In this document: positions 1 to 4,509 of the stretch, piece by piece
How positions within the stretch are numbered: the first letter of the stretch is position 1
Layout of the letters: each line of letters starts with the position of its first letter
DNA from: Candidatus Woesearchaeota archaeon
GTDB taxonomy: Archaea > Nanoarchaeota > Nanoarchaeia > UBA10117 > ARS21
Reading direction: 5' to 3'
Assembly: GCA_002686215.1 (NCBI GenBank)
Contig: NZAU01000106.1
Span: forward strand, 8,513 to 15,881
DNA: 7,369 nucleotides
The notes under the pieces: generated by a model
Told to the model about the DNA's origin: nothing
The model's input: the letters and a program-made list of their open reading frames with translations, nothing else
Databases searched by the model: none
Position numbers and translations under genes: made by a program

Positions 1-242
1 CCGTTCATCTGATTCTTTTTAATCATCACTGTGCGGTAGTAGTCGGGTCTATCTAAAGCACGAACCGCATATACCTCATTCGGTTTGAGGCGGATATTCA
101 GAGATTGCTTTGACTCGCGAAGTATTCCACCACCACCACTCGCCTGGGTGAGATGGTTGAGTGTCTCTGCGTATACCTCCATCGCTGCGGGAAAGATTTT
201 CTTTGCCTGGCGCTGCTGAAAACGCGCATACATGCCCTTCAT
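1..242 (-). CDS. Hypothetical protein, N-terminal 80 codons (cut by the left edge of the window)
   Basis: This ORF starts with ATG at 242-240 and is open to the window edge, giving 80 codons. The start is supported by a GAGGAG ribosome binding site 5 bases upstream, inside the last codons of the preceding small gene, which ends 1 base before this start. The N-terminus is basic and Gln/Arg rich (MKGMYARFQQRQAKK). A predicted helix follows, then a four-glycine linker at residues 36-39, then a segment rich in beta-type residues (SLNIRLKPNEVYAVRALDRPDYYR). There is no signal peptide or membrane segment. I do not recognise the family. It is the third gene of a tight unit behind two small ribbon-helix-helix-like proteins, so those may regulate or partner it. 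Existence is fairly sure; function is unknown. Confidence 0.7.
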   Translation of the reverse strand, partial: MKGMYARFQQRQAKKIFPAAMEVYAETLNHLTQASGGGGILRESKQSLNIRLKPNEVYAVRALDRPDYYRTVMIKKNQMN

Positions 243-243
243 G

Positions 244-375
244 TCATCTCCTCTTTTTGTTGTTGTAGTTTTCCTGAATCACTTCTTCAAGCAAGTCCTC
301 AATCTTCATTCTCCACTTCTTTCCAAGTTCTAAAAGCATGGAGTAGTGAACATCAGATATTTTTACAGATTTCAT
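244..375 (-). CDS. Very small ribbon-helix-helix-like protein, 43 aa
   Basis: An ATG at 375-373 opens a 43-codon frame ending with TGA at 246-244. It begins one base after the stop of the upstream 59-residue gene, and the next gene starts 1 base after its stop, so all three are coupled. The protein has a short N-terminal strand (SVKIS), then two predicted helices (HYSMLLELGKKWR and KIEDLLEEVIQENYNN). This is the strand-helix-helix layout and length of the Arc/MetJ ribbon-helix-helix fold, whose members are dimeric DNA-binding repressors. The basic tail KKRR includes the codons that form the next gene's ribosome binding site. The fold is inferred from pattern only; no DNA target is shown. The gene is too short for most ORF callers. 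Confidence 0.6.
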   Translation of the reverse strand: MKSVKISDVHYSMLLELGKKWRMKIEDLLEEVIQENYNNKKRR

Positions 376-376
376 A

Positions 377-556
377 TCAATTAAAAGCGTAGTTGTTTCT
401 TTTGTTTTGTTGTAACTCTCGCAGCATATGCTGCTTCACCCACCCAGAGCGAGTGAAGTAGTTCTTCTTGCGATACTCCTCAAACTCTTTGAGTAAGTCC
501 AATTCTTCATCCTTAAAATGAACACTTATAGATTTTCCACTTTGTATTGGACGCAT
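377..556 (-). CDS. Ribbon-helix-helix-like DNA-binding protein, 59 aa
   Basis: An ATG at 556-554 opens a 59-codon frame ending with TGA at 379-377. An AAGGGGG ribosome binding site lies about 7 bases upstream. Residues 9-14 (SISVHF) suit the N-terminal beta strand of an Arc/MetJ-type repressor. Residues 16-31 (DEELDLLKEFEEYRKK) suit helix 1, and residues 35-50 (TRSGWVKQHMLRELQQ) suit helix 2, with the T-R-S-x-W-V-K start typical of that fold. It is the first gene of a unit with the 43-residue RHH-like gene and the edge-cut gene. The 250 bases upstream hold a near-perfect 19-base dyad and a tandem 10-base repeat, so autorepression is likely but not shown. Regulation of plasmid or element maintenance is a possible role, unproven. 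Confidence 0.7.
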   Translation of the reverse strand: MRPIQSGKSISVHFKDEELDLLKEFEEYRKKNYFTRSGWVKQHMLRELQQNKRNNYAFN

Positions 557-613
557 TAATAACCCCCTTTTGTGTTTTTATCAATCACATCAAAAACTCC
601 ATCTCGTTAGAAC

Positions 614-633
614 AATTCCGTGTAATTCCATGT
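614..633. repeat. Tandem 10-base direct repeat (AATTCCGTGT / AATTCCATGT)
   Basis: Two 10-base units sit head to tail with one mismatch. A 10-base period places both on one face of the helix, which suits side-by-side binding of two RHH dimers. It lies between the AT-rich -10 candidates and the start codon at 556, so it would be near or just past the transcription start. Confidence 0.4.
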
Positions 634-655
634 CCTATATACATTTATTTATATC

Positions 656-674
656 GTTCCGGTATTACAGGAAC
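656..674. promoter_or_regulatory. 19-base dyad, candidate operator of the RHH-like genes
   Basis: The sequence GTTCCGGTATTACAGGAAC is an inverted repeat about a central T with a single mismatched pair (G6 against A14). It lies 100 bases upstream of the RHH-like start. If the minus-strand TATATA at 641-636 is the -10 element, the dyad covers the -35 region. Autorepression at such dyads is common for Arc/MetJ-type proteins. Binding here is inference. Confidence 0.4.
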
Positions 675-807
675 ATTCGCTCGATAGAAGAGCGTCTTAG
701 ATACAACGCGCAAGTATATTTTTTTTGACATTTTTAATGTTTTTGCTCAACACCCTCAAATCACAAAATCACGGATTAACAGGCAGACCAACCGCCTCTG
801 GGGCACT

Positions 808-829
808 AAAAAAGGGGGCAGTGCCCCCT
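808..829 (-). terminator. Intrinsic terminator of the small-recombinase operon
   Basis: On the minus strand a perfect 7-bp stem AGGGGGC / GCCCCCT with loop ACT is followed directly by six T. It lies 25 bases past the stop of the 74-residue gene and closes the operon. Confidence 0.9.
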
Positions 830-854
830 CGGTGATTGGTGTCTGCCGATTGGT

Positions 855-1079
855 TTAGGGATAGAACAGGTCGATGAGATTGCCGTCCCCATCAACAATC
901 CGATAAACCTTTCCGGTTTGTCGTGCCTTGGTTTCTGCTGTCCTGTAGGCAGAGGTTCTGCCGTGTTGGGTTTGGTAGTTCCTGTAGTTACCGAACTGGT
1001 CACGCCACTGGATTACATACTTCGGTGCTGCCATAGCGGGTAGAGAGAAGAAGAACAGAGCAGTCAGCAGGAACCTCAT
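855..1079 (-). CDS. Small secreted protein with Sec signal peptide, 74 aa
   Basis: The ATG at 1079-1077 shares one base with the stop of the upstream 55-residue gene (TGATG), and a GGAGG site sits 6 bases upstream, so the start is firm. Residues 1-17 form a clear signal peptide: MR, a hydrophobic core LLTALFFFSLP, then A-M-A, with likely cleavage after A17. The mature part is about 57 residues, polar and rich in Tyr, Gln and Arg (YVIQWRDQFGNYRNYQTQHG), and ends DGDGNLIDLFYP. There are no cysteines and no second membrane helix. I do not recognise a family; the mature part looks like a small beta-type periplasmic or exported domain. It is the last gene before a strong terminator. Confidence 0.8.
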   Translation of the reverse strand: MRFLLTALFFFSLPAMAAPKYVIQWRDQFGNYRNYQTQHGRTSAYRTAETKARQTGKVYRIVDGDGNLIDLFYP

Positions 1080-1246
1080 CAGTTGCCTCCAATCAGGTCG
1101 GTAAAACGCTCCCGCAGCGTCTTGCTGTCGTCTGCAGGAGCAATTGCATCGCCACCTGCTCGGAGCAGGTCAGCGGTCACTTGTCGTGCCTGGGGATTCG
1201 TGAAGAGCAGATACCCAAGCAGGACGCCAAAAAAGAGTTTGAGCAT
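1079..1246 (-). CDS. Small single-helix membrane protein, 55 aa
   Basis: I chose the internal ATG at 1246-1244 over a more upstream ATG at 1321. It overlaps the TAA of the preceding gene by one base (TAATG) and has an AAGGAG site 7 bases upstream. The protein begins MLKLFFGVLLGYLLF, a single hydrophobic segment at residues 3-15 that is likely a membrane anchor or uncleaved signal. A short polar tail follows (about 40 residues: NPQARQVTADLLRAGGDAIAP and on), with a helical end RERFTDLIGGN. No known domain is recognised. The position between an unknown soluble protein and a secreted one suggests a small envelope-facing module carried with the recombinase. Confidence 0.8.
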   Translation of the reverse strand: MLKLFFGVLLGYLLFTNPQARQVTADLLRAGGDAIAPADDSKTLRERFTDLIGGN

Positions 1247-1446
1247 TACTCGTCTCCTTCCCATGCCTTGTAGTGCTCCAACCAGAGGATGTCCAGGTCG
1301 TTCCAGTCGTTGCTGAACCACCCCTGGAATTCCCTGCGGAGTGCCTTGCGGTCACGCTTTCCGACCTTGCGTAACCGCTTATGGACGCCATCAAGGGTCT
1401 TGTCAAAAACAAGTTCCAGACGGCGTTCTTGTGCCCAGGAGGTCAT
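1246..1446 (-). CDS. Hypothetical basic, Trp-rich protein, 66 aa
   Basis: The ATG at 1446-1444 overlaps the stop of the recombinase in an ATGA, which points to translational coupling. The protein has 66 residues, is strongly charged (VGKRDRKALRREFQGW in the middle) and has an acidic, Trp-rich end (WFSNDWNDLDILWLEHYKAWEGDE). It is predicted mostly helical, with no signal peptide and no cysteine. The last codons contain the AAGGAG binding site for the next gene. Its coupling to the recombinase suggests a partner such as a directionality or accessory factor, but this is a guess from position. No family is recognised. Confidence 0.7.
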   Translation of the reverse strand: MTSWAQERRLELVFDKTLDGVHKRLRKVGKRDRKALRREFQGWFSNDWNDLDILWLEHYKAWEGDE

Positions 1447-2045
1447 ACCGCCACCCCCATGCGCTGGCGGAATTTGTCCACCACCTTTTCCTTATCCACA
1501 TCCAGGTATTCCTGGAGCGACTGAAGGGACTTGTGCCCGGAGATGTGCTGGATTTCCCTGAGCGACCACCCGTCGCGATACAACTCCGTCAGTTGTGTCC
1601 TCCTGAAGGAGTGAGAGGACACACCAGACAGTCCGTTCCAATCGCAGACGCGGCGCAGTTCTTTGTCGAAGGACTGAACCGTGAGATGGGACTTGGTGGA
1701 TTGAGAAGTCTTGGTCGGTGACTGATTGAAGAAGAGGAAGTCAGAGGGTTGCAGGTTCTGGGTGCGAACCCTCAACAGAAGTCTGTTCATGAGTTCTTCG
1801 GGCAGGTAAACCTCCCGTGTGGTCTTGGTTTTGGTTGTTTTCCGCTCCAGAACCACCATTCCTCTATCGGGCACCAGGTTGCGCACACGGATGCTCAGCA
1901 CCTCGGTGACACGCCCAGCAGACCAATAGAGAACGCTGGCAATCAAGCGGTATTTCTCGGGCAGGTGGCGCTGGATTAAGTCGCGTTCCTCCTTGGAGAG
2001 GACTTTCGACTTCCCAGAGCGATTCACTTTGTGAAAGACGGTCAT
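1443..2045 (-). CDS. Minimal tyrosine recombinase (catalytic domain only), 200 aa
   Basis: All six catalytic positions of the tyrosine recombinase (phage integrase/Xer) family are visible. Numbered from the ATG at 2045 they are R45 (GRVTEV), a lysine in the KTTKTKTTREVYL beta hairpin, H145 and R148 (HSFRR), H171 (ISGH) and nucleophile Y180 (LQEYLDV). The family cuts and rejoins DNA at paired inverted sites through a 3'-phosphotyrosine. The usual N-terminal core-binding domain is missing: only about 15 residues precede the catalytic fold, where common integrases are 300-400 aa. The ATG at 2045 overlaps the upstream fragment's stop by ATGA; a GTG at 2066 would add seven residues. It is followed by three coupled small genes. 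A perfect 10-7-10 inverted repeat just upstream (2113-2139) is a possible substrate. Confidence 0.9.
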   Translation of the reverse strand: MTVFHKVNRSGKSKVLSKEERDLIQRHLPEKYRLIASVLYWSAGRVTEVLSIRVRNLVPDRGMVVLERKTTKTKTTREVYLPEELMNRLLLRVRTQNLQPSDFLFFNQSPTKTSQSTKSHLTVQSFDKELRRVCDWNGLSGVSSHSFRRTQLTELYRDGWSLREIQHISGHKSLQSLQEYLDVDKEKVVDKFRQRMGVAV

Positions 2046-2112
2046 GGTTCCGTTGTGGGAACACACCCTTTATACCACATCTCAGCACGGAGAGAGTCGT
2101 CCTCTTTTCCTT

Positions 2113-2139
2113 GGTTGAACTTTTCGTGGAAGTTCAACC
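2113..2139. repeat. Perfect inverted repeat 10-7-10, recombinase core-site-like
   Basis: GGTTGAACTT and AAGTTCAACC are exact reverse complements separated by TTCGTGG. Two arms of about 10-13 bases around a 6-8 base spacer is the standard core-site layout for tyrosine recombinases. It lies in the 3' part of the broken nuclease-like gene, 68 bases upstream of the small recombinase start. It could also be an RNA hairpin or a chance of coding (it spans R-L-N-F-H-E-K-F-N-Q). Confidence 0.5.
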
Positions 2140-2207
2140 TCCCAGTCCAGTCCTGACGGGAGGTCTTGATTTCGACCAAGGCATGAGACGAGAAATGAGA
2201 CACATGG

Positions 2208-2223
2208 ACGACATCTCCGCAAA
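2208..2223. repeat. Left copy of the 16-base direct repeat (candidate attL core)
   Basis: ACGACATCTCCGCAAA is identical to 4768-4783. With one mismatch it extends two bases to the left in both copies. On the minus strand it encodes C-G-D-V-V in the frame of the nuclease-like gene at both sites, which fits an integrase crossover site duplicated by insertion into that gene. Confidence 0.65.
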
Positions 2224-2275
2224 CTCCTGTCGGTAGTATCTTTGTTCTATTGTCGTTGACCCGACGACCGACGCC

Positions 2276-2488
2276 ATGTCCAATCCAGAGGAATGGGGTT
2301 ATCTGCCTTACGGACTCCTCCAGCGGGCAGGAGAAGGTGCCCGTGCCTGCCTCTACTGCCGGTATTACGAACACCACCCACCCGTCATCTGCGTCCCTCT
2401 AACCGTCTGTTCCCTTCATCAGGGAATCATTTCCAACGAGAAGGTCTCTTCTGTTGTCTGTCGGGACTGGATGCCGCGAAACAAGTAA
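2276..2488 (+). CDS. Cys-rich, probably metal-binding small protein, 70 aa
   Basis: The ATG at 2276 opens 70 codons on the plus strand, opposite to all neighbouring larger genes. The protein has C25-x2-C28, C39, C45 with H48 three residues later, and a final C62-R-D-W. This pattern of spaced Cys/His ending in C-x-D-W is typical of small zinc-binding domains. The N-terminus (SNPEEWGYLPYGLLQRAGEG) is soluble and helical. There is no signal peptide. No strong ribosome binding site is visible and no clear promoter was found, so an alternative start is possible. It lies wholly inside the inserted element, 52 bases from the left repeat, and may be an element cargo or accessory gene. The conserved-looking Cys spacing is the main support; function is unknown. 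Confidence 0.6.
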   Translation: MSNPEEWGYLPYGLLQRAGEGARACLYCRYYEHHPPVICVPLTVCSLHQGIISNEKVSSVVCRDWMPRNK

Positions 2489-2509
2489 GCGCATCTTCAC
2501 CAGAACGAA

Positions 2510-2539
2510 GGGGACTGGTCACCCAAGAACCCAGTCCCC
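2510..2539. other. 9-bp hairpin after the Cys-rich gene
   Basis: GGGGACTGG and CCAGTCCCC form a perfect 9-bp stem with a 12-base loop, 22 bases past the stop of the Cys-rich gene. There is no T tract on either strand, so it is not a classical intrinsic terminator. It could stabilise the 3' end of that mRNA or stop transcription with a factor. Confidence 0.5.
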
Positions 2540-2546
2540 GAGTGCT

Positions 2547-2583
2547 GTGAAGGTGTGATTATGTGATTGCCTCACACATTCAC
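2547..2583. repeat. Long imperfect inverted repeat upstream of the ncRNA promoter
   Basis: GTGAAGGTGTGA pairs with TCACACATTCAC with one mismatch around a 13-base loop. A second TGTGA at 2562-2566 can pair instead with TCACA at 2572-2576, so two alternative stems share one arm. It ends 48 bases before the -35 hexamer of the ncRNA promoter. It may be an operator dyad or a 3'-end RNA structure of the upstream gene. Confidence 0.45.
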
Positions 2584-2631
2584 GGAATAACTTAGACACC
2601 ATATCTTTCAACCCTGACACTTATATTGGAC

Positions 2632-2660
2632 TTGACATTATTCCAAGATAGTCATATAAT
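2632..2660 (+). promoter_or_regulatory. Perfect sigma-70 consensus promoter
   Basis: TTGACA at 2632-2637 and TATAAT at 2655-2660 are separated by exactly 17 bases, a full match to the housekeeping consensus. Transcription is expected to start near 2667. The only downstream ORF of any kind is a 24-codon ATG frame at 2668, so the likely product is an RNA. Confidence 0.8.
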
Positions 2661-2681
2661 ATATTCATGGTTAGGGACACA

Positions 2682-2745
2682 AATACTCTCGTTAGTATTC
2701 AAGGACTGATACGAAGGACGACAAATAAACACTCTTGTTAGTGTT
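2682..2745 (+). repeat. Pair of matching hairpins with compensatory base change
   Basis: AATACT-CTCGTT-AGTATT at 2682-2699 and AACACT-CTTGTT-AGTGTT at 2728-2745 are perfect 6-bp stems with related 6-base loops. They differ at one stem pair, T-A against C-G, so pairing is kept although both bases changed. Each is followed by TTCARG-like sequence. The copies are 46 bases apart. Confidence 0.6.
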
Positions 2746-2988
2746 CAGGCGAACGACCATGTTGATGTCCCCCTTTCCATAAACTGAAGGACTGCAATTA
2801 GTTCGGAAGTCTCCTTTTGATTGATTACAAGTGTGTGGTTTGGTTTCTTTGTCGCGCCCACTTAGAAACTGACGCCGGGGACTTGACCGGCGGTGTTGAA
2901 CACTCACCACACATCACTTGACTCTTCCGACCATAAGTCAGTTCCTTTGTCATAGTGCTGTCATATAGCAAGTTTGTTTTGTGGACAT

Positions 2989-3016
2989 ATGGATGCCGGG
3001 GGGCATCCATTTTTTT
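2989..3016 (+). terminator. Intrinsic terminator of the ncRNA
   Basis: ATGGATGCC and GGCATCCAT form a perfect 9-bp stem with loop GGGG, followed at once by a run of T ending at 3016. It works on the plus strand; the minus strand has no T tract after the stem. The T run overlaps the TAA stop (3017-3015) of the convergent integrase. Confidence 0.9.
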
Positions 3017-4379
3017 ATACCAACTTGGTGACGCCAGCAGTGTTCTCATAGCGTCTGCCGTAGTTCCGCTTCGTCACTTCAGGAATTCGATTCCGCATCT
3101 TCATGCGGTCATAGTGCCTCGTCATAACTTGGTAGTTATGACCTGAGAGTTTACAAACATCGTCCCTACTCACCCCTTCCTCCAAGAGATTGGTAACGAA
3201 TGAACTTCTTGTGGAATAGAGGGTGTAATGGTCGGAGAAATCCTTAGAGAACTCATCCCTAATGCCCTGCCAACGCGAAGAATACATCGTGTAGGAATAA
3301 GGCATGTCAGTCTTTGGATTTACGAATACGAGGTCTGATGGTTTGAGTGGCGGATACCCATTCTGTTGGCGCCACTCAACACAGAAGTCCCTCCATCGGA
3401 TTAGGTAGTCAGCAACCCGACAAGGAACGGTGCGGGGAACCTTGGTCTTGGTCTTCCTAATCTCAAGCACCGCAACTGGTTTGTCCTCTACTTCTTTCTT
3501 CAATTTTTCAGACCATCTTGTCTGAGGAATAATCTCTACATCCTCCCAAGTAATACCCCTATCAATAATTTCTTTTTCTTTGTTGTAGCGACCACATAGT
3601 TCCGTTGGACGAGTGCCAGCGTTATAAGCACAAAGAAGATAGTGCCTGAAGCACATTCTCCAATAGAGCGTATGCGGAGATAACTTCCTTTTTGGGTTTG
3701 TCCATTTCTCCATCCACCTCCAGACCTTCTCCCATTCTTTCAGAGGGATAGGTGGATTGGCAGACAAATCATCAACATCAAGTTCCTTTCTCTTTATCAG
3801 AGGTTTCTTGCGAACATAACCTTTCGGAATCAGGTAGTTGTTATACCACTCATTAATCAGTCCTATCTCACTATTGATAGTTGAGTCCTTAGGTGGTTGT
3901 CTCTTCGCCTTGTCTTTTATGTCGTAGAACTTCCATCCTTCCGTCATCCTCCAGAACCGGAAGTCGTCAAAAGTATCTGCCTGCAAATCAGTAACACGCT
4001 TGATACCTTTGGCATAAAAGAAGTTCTTCAGACTATTCGTGAAGAATGACCTTTTACTCCGCCAAGTGTTTTGCTCAATCTCACCAGTCACTACCCGCTG
4101 GAATGACTTATCCAACCAGTCATCCATCAAATCCTGAATTGACTTAGCGGTGATACTTCCGCCGTCTTCCTCAATAGTTTTGAGTTTCCGCCACTCCTCA
4201 TAGGCACGGCGCTCTGCCTGCCCTCTGTCATCAGTCTTGAGAGAGCGAACTACATATCCCTTCTTCTGCTGCCCACTGCCCCGGACATAGAACCTGAAAT
4301 ACCAAGTCTTGGGGCGCTGTGAGAGGCGAACCAGTTCAAATTCGCCACCCATAAGGGCGACCTTCTCTAAGACCGCCAC
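3015..4379 (-). CDS. int: Tyrosine recombinase / integrase of the inserted element, 454 aa
   Basis: The start is the GTG at 4379-4377, six bases after a perfect AGGAGGT site. Residues 1-100 look like an arm-binding-type N-terminal domain (TWYFRFYVRGSG..., then a helical part). Residues 100-200 fit a core-binding SAM-like domain. The catalytic domain follows with R257 (GTRPTE), a lysine in RKTKTKVPRTVP (about K311), R391 (YSTRSSF), H414 (LSGH) and nucleophile Y423 (RHYDR). The usual His of H-x-x-R is Tyr388, a known kind of substitution at this less strict position. The family integrates and excises mobile DNA at att sites. It reads away from the GTTTGAAC repeats and the right 16-base repeat, the usual place for int beside its att site. 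It is convergent with the ncRNA. Confidence 0.93.
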   Translation of the reverse strand: MAVLEKVALMGGEFELVRLSQRPKTWYFRFYVRGSGQQKKGYVVRSLKTDDRGQAERRAYEEWRKLKTIEEDGGSITAKSIQDLMDDWLDKSFQRVVTGEIEQNTWRSKRSFFTNSLKNFFYAKGIKRVTDLQADTFDDFRFWRMTEGWKFYDIKDKAKRQPPKDSTINSEIGLINEWYNNYLIPKGYVRKKPLIKRKELDVDDLSANPPIPLKEWEKVWRWMEKWTNPKRKLSPHTLYWRMCFRHYLLCAYNAGTRPTELCGRYNKEKEIIDRGITWEDVEIIPQTRWSEKLKKEVEDKPVAVLEIRKTKTKVPRTVPCRVADYLIRWRDFCVEWRQQNGYPPLKPSDLVFVNPKTDMPYSYTMYSSRWQGIRDEFSKDFSDHYTLYSTRSSFVTNLLEEGVSRDDVCKLSGHNYQVMTRHYDRMKMRNRIPEVTKRNYGRRYENTAGVTKLV

Positions 4380-4422
4380 AGCAGCACCTCCTCTCCGCAG
4401 GGGGCACCCTTGCGCTGCTGCG
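4377..4422 (-). promoter_or_regulatory. mRNA leader stem that covers the integrase GTG start
   Basis: On the integrase mRNA, CGCAGCAGC (4422-4414) pairs with GCTGCTGTG (4385-4377) over 9 bp with one G-U pair, burying the whole GTG start codon. Directly inside it, 4413-4397 forms a 7-bp hairpin GCAAGGG/CCCCTGC with one mismatch. The AGGAGGT ribosome binding site (4392-4386) is left in an 11-base single strand. The layout suggests control of integrase translation. The pairing is seen in the sequence; the regulatory role is inferred. Confidence 0.5.
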
Positions 4423-4480
4423 TCCTAACGGGGTGAGAGTGCATGACCACCCAGGTGCGGTTCCGAACTACTGAAACCGC

Positions 4481-4509
4481 AACCTATCGTTTGAACATCG
4501 TTTGAACAA
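4481..4509 (-). promoter_or_regulatory. Weak candidate integrase promoter overlapping a repeat pair
   Basis: On the minus strand TTGTTC (4509-4504) and TAGGTT (4486-4481) lie 17 bases apart, with 3/6 and 4/6 matches to consensus. The tandem GTTTGAAC pair fills the spacer, so any protein bound there would block the promoter. It is weak on sequence alone. Confidence 0.3.

Larger units (their letters stand above)
557..807. other. AT-rich intergenic control region without a gene
   Basis: This stretch lies between the start of the RHH-like unit and the terminator of the small-recombinase operon. I find no ORF worth calling on either strand. It holds AT-rich minus-strand -10-like hexamers (TATAAA at 653-648, TATATA at 641-636), a 19-base dyad, a tandem 10-base repeat, and a short stem CGCTC/GAGCG at 678-682 and 690-694. 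At 729-741 there is a small palindrome, ACATT-TTT-AATGT. No -35 element close to consensus is seen for the minus strand, so the promoter cannot be placed precisely. Confidence 0.6.
2042..2223 (-). pseudogene. 3' fragment of a PD-(D/E)xK nuclease-like gene split by the inserted element
   Basis: From the left copy of the 16-base repeat the minus strand reads C-G-D-V-V, then HVSHFSSHALVEIKTSRQDW and on to a stop at 2044-2042. That stop overlaps the small recombinase's ATG as ATGA. The spacing of an Asp (GDVV) 14 residues before E-x-K followed by S-R-x-D-W resembles small PD-(D/E)xK nucleases of the MmcB-like/VRR-NUC type. This is a motif resemblance only. The frame stays open into the inserted element as far as an ATG at 2377, but that part is antisense to the Cys-rich gene and looks foreign. 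Joined to the fragment at 4768-4850 it gives an 82-codon ORF. Without the join it has no good start, so I call it broken. Confidence 0.55.
2667..3016 (+). ncRNA. Probable structured non-coding RNA, about 350 nt
   Basis: The unit is defined by a perfect promoter at its 5' end and a perfect intrinsic terminator at its 3' end, and has no convincing ORF. Several helices can be drawn by eye. Two similar hairpins are at 2682-2699 and 2728-2745. A bulged stem pairs AAGGACT 2787-2793 with 2808-2816. A long helix pairs CAAGTGTGTG 2828-2837 with 2910-2920 (10 bp, one bulge). Inside it CGCCGG/CCGGCG closes 2873-2892. AACTGA 2867-2872 can pair with TCAGTT 2938-2943, crossing the long helix, so it would be a pseudoknot or an alternative fold. 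GGGACA 2674-2679 can pair with TGTCCC 2766-2771. I do not recognise it as tmRNA, RNase P RNA or 6S RNA. A 24-codon leaderless frame at 2668 (MVRDTNTL...) cannot be excluded. Confidence 0.65.

Noticed and set aside
421..434. Perfect 14-base palindrome GCAGCATATGCTGC
   Set aside because: It falls inside the 59-residue gene as codons for Q-H-M-L, and nothing nearby suggests a binding role.
1..556. Toxin-antitoxin system with the RHH-like proteins as antitoxins
   Set aside because: The third gene is cut by the edge and shows no known toxin motif in its first 80 residues.
725..753. Plus-strand TTGACA as a promoter
   Set aside because: No -10 hexamer occurs at a suitable distance, and no plus-strand gene follows.
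2224..2377. Extension of the nuclease-like 3' fragment up to an ATG at 2377
   Set aside because: It is antisense to the better supported Cys-rich gene and lies inside the inserted element; likely chance open frame.
2692..3049. Minus-strand frames of 72 and 74 codons across the ncRNA region
   Set aside because: No ribosome binding sites, no domain pattern, and they oppose a unit with a perfect promoter and terminator.
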